A DNA stretch of 64,000 nt from CACIIZ01 sp045565285 (GTDB lineage Bacteria; Pseudomonadota; Alphaproteobacteria; Rhodobacterales; Rhodobacteraceae), in the NCBI GenBank assembly GCA_045565285.1, contig JBJLFR010000021.1, positions 17,907 through 81,906 of the forward strand, written 5' to 3'. The notes under the pieces were generated by a model, which saw only the letters and a list, made by a program, of their open reading frames with translations, did not search any database and had not been told where the DNA came from. Positions 54,966 to 64,000 of the stretch are shown in pieces (the first letter of the stretch is position 1; every line of letters starts with the position of its first letter). The position numbers and the translations under genes were made by a program.

Positions 54966-56384
54966 GTGAACTTAACAAAATTTTATATTAATGGTGAATT
55001 TGTAGATCCGGTATCTTCTAAGACTTTAGAAATAATTAATCCCGCAACTGAAGAAAAAATTGGGACTGTTGCTCTTGGTTCAGTCGAAGATCTAGATAAA
55101 GCAGTTTTTGCTGCTAGAAAAGCATTTAGTATTTCCTCTCAATTATCTAAGAATAGTCGTTTAGATATTATTGAAACAATTAGAGAAAATTATAAAAAAC
55201 GCTTTAAAGATATTTCCGAAGCTATAAGACTTGAAATGGGAGCCCCCATTAAACTTGCGGAAGGAGCACAAGCAGCAACTGGCTTAGGACATTTAAAAAC
55301 AGCTATGAGTGTATTGAAGAATCATGAATTTGAATATAAAAAAGGAGATTATATAGTTCGAGAAGAACCAATAGGTGTTTGCGGTTTAATAACACCTTGG
55401 AATTGGCCAATAAATCAAATTGTTTCAAAATTTGCACCCGCTTTTGCTGCTGGTTGTACTGTTATTTTAAAACCTAGTGAAATTGCACCTCTTTCTGCAA
55501 TGATAATTGCTGAAATAATTAATGAATCCAAAATTCCACCTGGCATGTTCAATCTTGTTAATGGATTAGGGAATGTTGTTGGAGAGGCAATGTCTGCACA
55601 CAAGGATATTGACATGATGTCATTTACTGGTTCTACAAGAGGCGGTATAGCAGTAGCCACCGCAGCTGCAACCACAGTAAAGAGAGTTTCACAGGAATTA
55701 GGGGGTAAATCTGCAAATCTTATACTTGATGATGACTTATTTTCTAAATCTATTACTAATGGCATAGCTCATGTTATGAGCAATACTGGTCAATCATGTA
55801 ATGCTCCTACTAGAATGTTAGTTCCTCAATCCCGACATGATGAGGCATTAGAAATTGCAAAAAATGCAGTACAAAGGATTAAAGTTGGTAATCCTGATGA
55901 TATTAATTCTGATTTAGGACCATTAGTAAGTATTGATCAATTTAACAAAGTTCAAAATTTAATTGAAAAAGGAATAGAAGAGGGAGCAAAGTTGGTTTCA
56001 GGTGGTAAAGGAAAACCTGATGGTTTAGATAAGGGTTATTACGTAAAACCAACAATTTTTGGTAACGTGTCAAATGATATGGTTATTGCTAAAGAAGAAA
56101 TCTTTGGACCTGTCCTATCTATTATTCCTTATAATGATATTGAGCAGGGTGTTTCTATAGCAAATAATACGATATATGGATTAGCTGCCTATGTAACAGG
56201 TGAAGATCAAAACAAATGTATGGAAGTTGCAAGAAAATTAAGAGCTGGACAAGTAAGTATAAATTATGGATCAAGTGGTCCTGCAGCACCATTTGGTGGA
56301 TATAAGCAATCAGGAAACGGTAGAGAAAAAGCTGAATGGGGATTAGATGAGTTTCTTGAGGTAAAAGCCATTATGGGTGTTTAA
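54966..56384 (+). CDS. Aldehyde dehydrogenase (NAD(P)-dependent)
   Basis: 472 residues from a GTG at 54966; the GGAGG at 54954-54958 lies inside the longer frame and sets this start. Family landmarks: GLITPWNWPINQIVSK, cofactor Ser/Gly block SFTGSTRGG, catalytic Glu in QELGGKSANL, catalytic Cys in NTGQSCNAPTRM, and EEIFGPVLSI. Substrate cannot be read. It shares a divergent promoter region of about 100 bases with the M19-like operon. Confidence 0.93.
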   Translation: MNLTKFYINGEFVDPVSSKTLEIINPATEEKIGTVALGSVEDLDKAVFAARKAFSISSQLSKNSRLDIIETIRENYKKRFKDISEAIRLEMGAPIKLAEGAQAATGLGHLKTAMSVLKNHEFEYKKGDYIVREEPIGVCGLITPWNWPINQIVSKFAPAFAAGCTVILKPSEIAPLSAMIIAEIINESKIPPGMFNLVNGLGNVVGEAMSAHKDIDMMSFTGSTRGGIAVATAAATTVKRVSQELGGKSANLILDDDLFSKSITNGIAHVMSNTGQSCNAPTRMLVPQSRHDEALEIAKNAVQRIKVGNPDDINSDLGPLVSIDQFNKVQNLIEKGIEEGAKLVSGGKGKPDGLDKGYYVKPTIFGNVSNDMVIAKEEIFGPVLSIIPYNDIEQGVSIANNTIYGLAAYVTGEDQNKCMEVARKLRAGQVSINYGSSGPAAPFGGYKQSGNGREKAEWGLDEFLEVKAIMGV

Positions 56385-56485
56385 ATCATCAACTATTCTA
56401 AAATAACTCTATACATTTTTATTATTCACTTAGTTTTGTTATTTTGCATGCTTTTTGCATTCATAGTAAAAAGAGTTAATTTATT

Positions 56486-58840
56486 ATGCTTAATGCTGAA
56501 GATACAAAAGAAAGAATTAGGAAACTAAGACTAAAAGTTATTTCTGAACCAACAGATTCAACTTTTGCAGATAATTTAAATCAAGACATTGGCAAAAGCG
56601 CAGAAATTATACAAGAATGGAAAGACATATCAGGTTCGGACATTAATGATAAAAATATTATAGAAAATAAAGATAATTTTAAAAAAAATGTAAAAAGTGT
56701 ACTTGCTTCAAATAGTCAAGACACTAAAAATAAAATTGTAGATCAAAATATTAATTTTGAAAATTTAAACACAAATATTTTTTCACAGTCCAATATTCAA
56801 AATGAAATTGACAAAAGAATAAAAGATAATTCAAAAATACTAATTGAGTTATTTAATCAAAGAGTTGAAGATCTAAAAAATAAAATTGTTAATATAGAAA
56901 ATTTTGAAAGCTTTAAAAGCAATATTTTTGAACAGTTAGGAACTAGCATTAACAATTTGACAGAAAACTTTAATGAGAAAATTAAAGAAGCTCGTCAACA
57001 AAATGTTGAGAAAGATATAGAAATAGATAACTTAATTAATGATAAATCTTTAGAATTAAAAAAAATAACGCAAGAAAAAATCAATCATTTTTCTGGAAAA
57101 TTAGCTTCATATGATCACAAAATCCCAAATATTGTTAAAAACTTAGAAGAAAAAATTTACTCAGACATCAATCATTTAGTAGATGAATTTAAATCGAAAA
57201 TTAAAGTAGAAACTGATAAATTCAATTTAACTAATGAAATTTTCAAAAATGATTTCACTAAAATCAATGGGAATTTAGAAGAACTCGATATAAAAATAGA
57301 AGATACATTAAATACTTTAAGCAGTAATATTGATAATGAGAAATCTGAAAACTATGATCAGTTTATTTTTTTTAAGGATTCATATAATTCATTAAAAAGA
57401 GATTTCGATGATTTTAAAGACTCTACTAGTTTAAAAAGTACTGCTTTAGCATCAGAAATTTCATTTCAAATAGATGATTTAAACTCAGATTTTAGAAAGA
57501 AAACAGATTATTTTAATAGAGAAATAGAAAATACAAAAAATACTATTAGCAAAGATAACGATGATATAATTAAAAACTATAATGAAAAATTTGAAAATTT
57601 ACAAACAACTATTTCCTCAATTACTTCACAAATTCATAAAGACTATAAGGATTTAAAATCTAACTTTGATCAAAAGGTTGTTAATCTAGAAGATATCTCA
57701 ATTAAACAAATAAACTCTATTAAAAAAGAAATAAATGAAAATAAAAATAACAATAGCACAATAATTGAGTCTATTAAAGTTGATTTAGAAAAAATAATTA
57801 ATCAAAAAAACCAAAGCTCTTTTGATAAAATCCATCAGGTGGATCAAAACATTCAAGATAAATTTGACATTTTTAGTAAAGAATTAGAATCTTACAGCCT
57901 ATCATTATTTGCAGAACTCAAATCAGATTTAGAAAATTCTAAGATTAACTCAGATGACATAAACGAGAAAACAAATTCCTCAATTCAAAATTTAAAAAAA
58001 GAAATAAATGATAGTAAAAAAAATCTTTTTTCAGAAGTTTTTAAAAGAAATGATGAGTTGAGGGATGCTTTTACTAAAAATCTTGAAGAGATGAATATAA
58101 AATTCACTAAATCATTTTCTGAAATAAAAAATACATACGAATTAAAGATTAATCATTTTATTAATAAACTTGATGCAAAAATTTTAAAGAATAGTGAATC
58201 TAATGAGCAAAAAATTCATAAATTATTTCAAAGCATTTCAGAATTAAAAATTTCTATAGATGACAAGTTTTCAGTAATAAATAATAGCATATCTAACACA
58301 AATAATAATATCAGAGATTATAAAAAAGAATTTATTGATAACCAAAAAGTACTAGAGAATAAATTTTCAGAAGAGCAAAAAAATATTATTGGAGTTCTCA
58401 AAGATAAATATAAGATATTAAAAAGTAAAATTTGGGAAGAATTTTCATCATTTAAAGATTCTGATAATAAAAATTTAGAACAAATTAGTAAAATAGAAAA
58501 ATTAATGGTCACTTTACCAATACTTCAAAAAAATATTAAAACTCAATTAAATAATGAAAATAATGGTTTAAGTCTAAAACTTAATAAGGAAATATCTAAA
58601 CTAAACAATTTAATAAATAATTTGGACAGTAGAATACTTAGTGAATCAGAATTAATTGAAATATTTCAGAATCATAATCTCAATGTTAATATTTCACAAA
58701 ACAAGAAACTTTTATCAAAAGTAAAGAAGGAGTATGAAACTCAAAAATTAAATAATAAAAAAAGTTTCAGTTTATCAAGAATAGTGTCATCGATGATTCT
58801 AATAATTTCAGTGGTTTCAATTTTTAAAATTTTTTCTTAA
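56486..58840 (+). CDS. Tail-anchored long coiled-coil protein
   Basis: 784 residues, rich in Lys, Asn, Glu, Ile and Ser, almost entirely predicted helix with heptad-like spacing of Ile/Leu (for example NLEEKIYSDINHLVDEF, RDFDDFKDS, FSEIKNTYELKINHF). The last 24 residues (SRIVSSMILIISVVSIFKIFS) form a single hydrophobic segment, which would anchor it in a membrane with the coil in the cytoplasm. There is no catalytic domain. Free-standing, followed by a long AT-rich gap. Similar apolipoprotein/SMC-like coils exist but homology cannot be judged from composition. Function unknown. Confidence 0.75.
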   Translation: MLNAEDTKERIRKLRLKVISEPTDSTFADNLNQDIGKSAEIIQEWKDISGSDINDKNIIENKDNFKKNVKSVLASNSQDTKNKIVDQNINFENLNTNIFSQSNIQNEIDKRIKDNSKILIELFNQRVEDLKNKIVNIENFESFKSNIFEQLGTSINNLTENFNEKIKEARQQNVEKDIEIDNLINDKSLELKKITQEKINHFSGKLASYDHKIPNIVKNLEEKIYSDINHLVDEFKSKIKVETDKFNLTNEIFKNDFTKINGNLEELDIKIEDTLNTLSSNIDNEKSENYDQFIFFKDSYNSLKRDFDDFKDSTSLKSTALASEISFQIDDLNSDFRKKTDYFNREIENTKNTISKDNDDIIKNYNEKFENLQTTISSITSQIHKDYKDLKSNFDQKVVNLEDISIKQINSIKKEINENKNNNSTIIESIKVDLEKIINQKNQSSFDKIHQVDQNIQDKFDIFSKELESYSLSLFAELKSDLENSKINSDDINEKTNSSIQNLKKEINDSKKNLFSEVFKRNDELRDAFTKNLEEMNIKFTKSFSEIKNTYELKINHFINKLDAKILKNSESNEQKIHKLFQSISELKISIDDKFSVINNSISNTNNNIRDYKKEFIDNQKVLENKFSEEQKNIIGVLKDKYKILKSKIWEEFSSFKDSDNKNLEQISKIEKLMVTLPILQKNIKTQLNNENNGLSLKLNKEISKLNNLINNLDSRILSESELIEIFQNHNLNVNISQNKKLLSKVKKEYETQKLNNKKSFSLSRIVSSMILIISVVSIFKIFS

Positions 58841-59309
58841 TTTAGTTGCTCTAATATTAATATATGAGATTAATGATTAGTTTTTTTTAATATCAGTAGT
58901 GTAATATTTTTGTACTATTATAAATTTTATAATTATTTTTAATTCTCATATTTTAAAAAAATATTTTTATAAAAACTTTTTTTATATTTTAGGAAATCTG
59001 GATAACAATCTAATATTAAATGAACTTTTCTTTTTTTTATTTGTTTTTAATTTAAGATTATAAAAAATACAATTATTAGTGAATCATTAATTTTTTTCAA
59101 TTTCAAAAAAATTAAAAAAGGTCAATTAAAAAAAATTAAAAAATTATAAAAATTTTTATTGACCTTTAGATTGAAAAATCATCAATTGGTGTTCTGTCAA
59201 TTTATAAATAACAAAATGTTGTGTTCCTCCAAAACTTATTTGGTATCAATATATTTTGTAAAATAATTAAATATATAAAGGTAATCGAGCAAAAAAATAA
59301 GGTATTATA
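58841..59309. other. AT-rich intergenic region upstream of nrdJ
   Basis: About 470 bases with no supported gene. It is dominated by A and T runs and holds the large inverted repeat at 59117-59167. No cobalamin-riboswitch-like conserved block was recognised, although nrdJ is B12-dependent. Confidence 0.5.
59117..59167. repeat. Inverted repeat upstream of nrdJ
   Basis: Arms AAAGGTCAAT and ATTGACCTTT (10 bases, perfect) surround an A/T loop of 31 bases that extends the pairing further (A-run against T-run). Could be a terminator for the coiled-coil gene or an operator of nrdJ; no clean T-run follows. Confidence 0.7.
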
Positions 59310-62300
59310 ATGAAAATCGATAGATTTAATACAATAAAAAATAATGATCCATATTCACTTATGAAATTTAAAACTACTGCTTCGGAAATAAGAAATCCTG
59401 ATGGCAGTATTGTTTTTTCTCAAACTAACGTTGAAGTTCCCGAAAATTGGAGTCAAGTTGCGGCGGATGTGCTTGCGCAAAAATATTTTAGAAAAGCAGG
59501 TGTAGCAAAATATTTAAAAAAGGTACCCGAAGAGAGTTTACCTGAATTTTTATGGAGATCTGTCCCCGATGAGAAGAAATTGTCGAATATAAATTTAGAA
59601 GATAGATTTGCTGGTGAGAAGTCTTGTAAGGAAGTTTTTAATAGAATTGCTGGTGCTTGGGCATATTGGGGTTGGAAAGGTGGATATTTTGATTCTGAAA
59701 AAGATGCTAAGGCTTATTATGATGAAATGAGATTTATCTTGGCAAATCAACAAGGTGCTCCAAATTCACCCCAATGGTTTAATACAGGGTTACATTGGGC
59801 TTACGGTATTGATGGGCCAAGTCAAGGACATTATTACGTAAATTTTCAAGATGAGAAGCTTGTAAAATCAGAATCGGCTTACGAACATCCTCAACCTCAC
59901 GCTTGTTTTATTCAATCAGTTAAAGATGACTTAGTTAATGAAAATGGAATTATGGATCTTTGGACTAGAGAAGCTAGATTATTTAAGTACGGGTCAGGGA
60001 CAGGAACAAACTTTTCTAATTTAAGGGGATTTAATGAACCTTTAGCGGGTGGGGGATTTTCTTCAGGAATGATGTCATTTTTAAAAATTGGAGATAGGGC
60101 AGCTGGTGCAATAAAATCAGGTGGTACAACAAGACGTGCTGCCAAGATGGTTATTTGTGATATGGATCACCCTGATATTGAAGGGTTTATCAATTGGAAA
60201 GTTGTCGAAGAACAAAAAGTAGCTGCTCTAGTGGCAGGTTCTAAACTACACGAAGAAAAATTAAATAACATTTTTAATGCAATCAATAATTGGGATGGCT
60301 TAGAGCAAGATGCACATGATACAAAGAAAAATATAAATCTTCATAAAAGTATAGCTGATGCAAAAAAATCTATGATACCTGAAAGTTATATCCAAAGAAC
60401 TTTGCAGTATTCAAAACAAGGTTACAATTCTATTGAGTTCCCAACTTATGATGTGGATTGGGATTCAGAAGCTTATTTAACTGTTTCAGGTCAGAACTCA
60501 AATAATTCCGTAAGGGTTACAAATGATTTTTTAGAAGCTGTAAAAAATAATCAAGATTGGAGTTTAATTAATAGAACAAATGGCGAAGTCTCTAAAACTA
60601 TTAAGGCCTAGTGATTTGTGGGAAAACGTAGGTCATGCTGCATGGGCATGTGCAGATCCTGGAATACAATTTCATGATACAATTAACTCGTGGCATACAT
60701 GTCCAAATAATGGTGAAATAAGAGCATCAAATCCTTGCTCAGAGTATATGTTTCTAGACGACACAGCATGTAACTTGGCCTCAATGAATTTACTTACGTT
60801 CCTAGAAGATGGGAAATTCAATGCGTCTTCATTTTGCTTTGCGACAAGGCTATGGACAATTACCCTAGAAATTTCAGTAATGATGGCCCAATTCCCCTCT
60901 AAGGAAATAGCTCAGAGATCATATGATTATAGAACCTTAGGGTTAGGTTATGCTAATATTGGAGGCCTTTTTATGAATATGGGCTTGGGTTATGATAGTA
61001 TTGAGGCGAGGGCCCTGTGTGGTGCAATAACATCAATAATGACTGGTATATCTTATAAAACTTCTGCAGAAATGGCTAAAGAATTAGGAACTTTCCCAGG
61101 ATATAAAAATAATAGTAAGGAAATGTTGCGTGTAATTAGGAACCACAAAATTGCAGCAAATGGTCAGGATGTCGGTTATGAGAATCTCCCAGTTAAACCA
61201 ATTCCACTAGACTTGAAGAATTGTCCAGACAAAAATTTAATTACTTTATCTAAAAAAGTTTGGGATGATACTCTTAAAATTGGTGAAAAATTTGGATTTA
61301 GAAATGCACAAGTTACAGTCATAGCACCAACTGGGACAATAGGTTTGATAATGGATTGCGATACCACTGGTATAGAGCCAGATTTTGCACTTGTTAAATT
61401 CAAGAAATTAGCTGGTGGTGGTTATTTTAAAATTATAAACCAATCGGTACCAAACGCATTGAAGAAACTTGGTTATAATAACAATGAAAGGCAGGAAATA
61501 ATTGGATATGCTGTTGGGCATGGAACCCTAGGAAATGCTCCACATATCAATCATAGTTCACTAATTGGCCATGGTTTTGGTAAAGAAGAAATTAGTAAAA
61601 TTGAAAATGCTTTACCTAGTAGTTTTGATATAAGATATGTTTTTAATCAATGGACACTAGGTGAAACCTTCTGTAAAGAGACGCTTGGTATACCTACAAA
61701 AAAACTGAATGACCCTACTTTTTGTCTTCTTCAACATCTTGGATTTAGTTCTGATGAAATCGAAGAAGCAAATACTTATGCTTGTGGGACCATGACAATT
61801 GAGGGTGCTCCATTGCTGTTAGAAGATCACTATGCAGTTTTTGATTGCGCAAACCCTTGTGGTAAAACTGGTAAAAGATTTCTATCAGTTGAAAGTCATA
61901 TTTATATGATGGCTGCAGCACAAAGTTTTATATCTGGAGCAATTTCTAAGACTATTAATATGCCGGCCTCTGCAAGTATAGAAGACTGTAAAAAAGCTTA
62001 TGAATTAAGTTGGTCTTTAGGAGTGAAAGCAAATGCCTTGTATAGAGATGGATCAAAACTTTCACAACCACTTTCATCAAGTTTAATTGATGAAGATGAC
62101 AATAATTACATTGAAAATGACCTCTCTAAAAGCGAAATAATAGCGGAAAAAATAATTGAAAAGATAGTTTATAAAGAAGCACTTAAACAAAGAAATAAAC
62201 TTCCTGAGAGAAGAAAGGGGTATACTCAAAAAGCTATTGTTGGCGGTCATAAAGTTTATTTGAGAACTGGTGAATATACTGACGGTAAGTTGGGTGAAAT

Positions 62301-62979
62301 ATTTATTGATATGCATAAAGAGGGTGCTGCTTTTAGAGCAATGATGAATAACTTTGCAATAGCGGTTTCTGTAGGCTTGCAATACGGTGTTCCACTTGAA
62401 GAATATGTAGAAGCGTTTACATTCACGAGATTCGAGCCGGCTGGAATGGTGCAAGGTAATGATAGTATTAAAAGCGCCACCTCAATTATTGATTATATAT
62501 TTAGGGAATTAGCTATATCTTATCTAGATAGGACTGATTTAGCACATGTAAAACCTATTGGAGAAGTGTTTGATGATCTAGTTGGATCTGAGACTAGTAA
62601 TGATAATTTAGGTATTGAAAAAGAACAAATTAAACCTTCTAGTGCTGATGAAAACATTGAATTCATAAAGAAGGTTACTTCAACGGGGTATCTTAGGAAA
62701 AGATTGCCAAAAGAGTTAATTGATGAACCTAGAGGTTTAATTCCACAAGAAAATACAAATAGGACTGATGTTTTTTCTAAAGAGATGCCAGATATAAACG
62801 CAAAAGACAATTTTGATGAAAAAATACAAAATTTAGAGATGAAGGTAGATGAGAGAAAAATTGCAAAACTGAAAGGTTTTGAAGGAGATCCTTGTAATGA
62901 GTGTGGAAGCTTCACACTAGTAAGAAATGGCACATGTTTAAAATGTAACAACTGTGGAAGTACCACTGGTTGCAGTTAG
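59310..62979 (+). CDS. nrdJ: Adenosylcobalamin-dependent ribonucleotide reductase NrdJ, frameshifted
   Basis: Class II reductase making deoxynucleotides. Two frames: 59310-60611 (HLHWAYGIDGPSQ-like NTGLHWAYGIDGPSQGHYY, GSGTGTNFSNLRG, KSGGTTRRAAKM) and onwards from about 60612 (PCSEYMFLDDTACNLAS with active-site region, APTGTIGLIMDCDTTG). A single extra T at about 60609 (KA/SDLWENV junction) separates them; repaired length is 1222 residues, full length for alphaproteobacterial NrdJ. The C-terminal CNECGSFTLVRNGTCLKCNNC is the usual zinc/redox tail. Probably a sequencing indel in an essential gene. Confidence 0.93.
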
Positions 62980-63030
62980 TAAATTAAATTAATATCCAGA
63001 AATTGCTTGGGATAAGATTTTATAAAATTC

Positions 63031-63591
63031 TTATCCCCTTGAAAGTGCTGCCACACCTGTTCTAGCGATTTCTTCAAGACCTAAAGGAACCATAAGATCT
63101 GCAAATGCATCAATTTTTTGAGGTGTGCCTGTTAGTTCGAATGTAAAACTAACTAACGTACTATCAACTACTTTAGCTCTAAAAACATCTGCTAATCTTA
63201 ATGATTCAACTCTTTGCTCACCTTTGGCAAATACTTTAAAAAGTGCAAGCTCTCTTTCGACAGAAGCACCTTCAACTGTTAAGTCATGAACGTCATGAAC
63301 AGGTATCATTCTATCTAGTTGAGCTTTAATTTGTTCTATAACAGAGGGAGTGCCTAAAGTGACTATTGTTATACGCGATAAATTACCAGTGTGGTCAACT
63401 TCAGCAACTGTTAGACTATCAATATTATAACCTCTTCCAGAAAAAAGACCAATAACCCTTGCTAAAACACCAGATTCATTATCAACTAAGATTGCAAGTG
63501 TATGTCTTTCAAATTTATCATCTTTTGGATTTCTTAAGTTATAAGCGCTTTTTCTGGAAACACCCTTTTTTAAAAATAATTTTTGCACCAC
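63031..63591 (-). CDS. ilvN: Acetolactate synthase regulatory (small) subunit
   Basis: 186 residues. N-terminal ACT domain HTLAILVDNESGVLARVIGLF with SGRGYNIDSLTV and a second ACT-like C-terminal domain; binds valine for feedback inhibition. Start is GTG at 63591 or 63588. Encoded right after the large subunit (15-base gap), as usual. Confidence 0.95.
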   Translation of the reverse strand: MVQKLFLKKGVSRKSAYNLRNPKDDKFERHTLAILVDNESGVLARVIGLFSGRGYNIDSLTVAEVDHTGNLSRITIVTLGTPSVIEQIKAQLDRMIPVHDVHDLTVEGASVERELALFKVFAKGEQRVESLRLADVFRAKVVDSTLVSFTFELTGTPQKIDAFADLMVPLGLEEIARTGVAALSRG

Positions 63592-63606
63592 TCGTTCTTT
63601 CTTTTT

Positions 63607-64000
63607 TTAAACTAATACAGCACCAGATTTACTAATTTCTTGTTCTGGTTCTTCAGCATTTAATATCATTTCATTATGTGCTTTCCCAGAAGGAATCATT
63701 GGAAAACAATTTTCGTGTTTTTCAACTAAACAATCAAAAATTACAGGCCCGTCATAATCTATCATTTCTTGAATTGCATCATCAAGTTTGTTTGGATCAT
63801 TACAACATATTCCTTTTATTCCGTATGCTTCTGCAAGCTTAACAAAATCTGGTAAAGCATCAGACCAACTGTGTGAATATCTTCCACCATGTAATAATTC
63901 CTGCCATTGCCTAACCATACCTAATCTTTCATTATTTAAAATAAATTGTTTAACAGGTAGATTATACTGTACAGCAGTTCCTAATTCTTGCATGTTCATT
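63607..64000 (-). CDS. ilvB: Acetolactate synthase catalytic (large) subunit, partial C-terminus
   Basis: The last 130 residues, cut by the window edge. The ThDP-domain tail is seen: MQELGTAVQYNLPVK, ILNNERLGMVRQWQELLHGGRYSHSW, KLAEAYGIKG and PMIPSGKAHNEMI with the conserved C-terminal block. Frame is open to the window edge; a Met at 63999 is internal, not the start. Makes acetolactate for valine/leucine and acetohydroxybutyrate for isoleucine, linking to cimA. Confidence 0.95.
   Translation of the reverse strand, partial: MNMQELGTAVQYNLPVKQFILNNERLGMVRQWQELLHGGRYSHSWSDALPDFVKLAEAYGIKGICCNDPNKLDDAIQEMIDYDGPVIFDCLVEKHENCFPMIPSGKAHNEMILNAEEPEQEISKSGAVLV

Noticed and set aside
58841..59309. 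Cobalamin riboswitch before nrdJ
   Set aside because: The region is A/T runs plus one inverted repeat; no GC-containing B12-box-like block was seen.

Overview
The window is an AT-rich stretch (roughly 30% GC by eye) of what looks like a free-living marine alphaproteobacterium. Evidence for the lineage is the red-type (form IC) RuBisCO with CbbX, a B12-dependent ribonucleotide reductase (NrdJ), class II DAHP synthase, ornithine-lipid acyltransferases, an NAD-dependent formate dehydrogenase of the NuoE-NuoF-fused kind, and DUF1289/DUF3726 proteins. The exact clade cannot be fixed from sequence reading alone; it resembles low-GC oceanic groups near Rhodospirillales/SAR116 more than Pelagibacter.

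Layout. 0-5 kb: a Calvin-cycle operon on the plus strand (fructose bisphosphatase tail, phosphoribulokinase, class II aldolase with one frameshift, cbbL, cbbS, cbbX). 5-12.4 kb: core genes (mlaA, cysS, cimA, a DNA glycosylase, an esterase, an HNH protein, dsbB, a DedA-like protein) ending in tRNA-Leu(CAA). 12.5-18.4 kb: a decayed genomic island inserted in the 3' end of that tRNA, bounded by a 17-bp direct repeat. It carries both ends of a broken tyrosine integrase, an exported nuclease, an FG-GAP-like protein, a MORN-repeat gene and, nested inside, two copies of a 114-bp repeat exactly 1200 bp apart that contain a 3' half of a tRNA-Thr. 18.9-24.4 kb: formate dehydrogenase (a NuoE-NuoF fusion plus a molybdopterin subunit) and a convergent GlxA-type regulator. 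24.5-34.6 kb: biosynthesis genes (DAHP synthase, serB, gmk, gamma carbonic anhydrase, olsB-olsA, eno, mazG, gpt, fabI, pdxH), a double cold-shock protein and tRNA-Pro(TGG). 35-49 kb: a flavin oxidoreductase facing a photolyase-like protein with unusual domain order, an ABC-F protein, umuDC under a perfect palindrome, MmgE/PrpD and PhyH-like genes, kdsD, a Rieske oxygenase and two methyltransferases. 49-57 kb: a DMT transporter and a four-gene minus-strand operon (M19-like protein lacking several metal ligands, unknown 571-aa protein, DUF3726-like protein, Ldh2-family reductase) divergent from an aldehyde dehydrogenase. 56.5-64 kb: a large tail-anchored coiled-coil protein, nrdJ (one frameshift), and ilvN-ilvB.

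Together the Calvin genes and the NAD-linked formate dehydrogenase suggest that formate oxidation could supply NADH for CO2 fixation; this is inference from gene content. Single-base indels split several otherwise coherent genes. They are densest from about 15.5 to 19.8 kb, so either that segment is poorly sequenced or it is truly decaying; both readings are kept open in the entries.

The best candidates for something undescribed are the M19-like/571-aa/DUF3726/Ldh2 operon, the permuted photolyase-like protein, the tail-anchored coiled-coil protein, and the nested tRNA-derived repeats.
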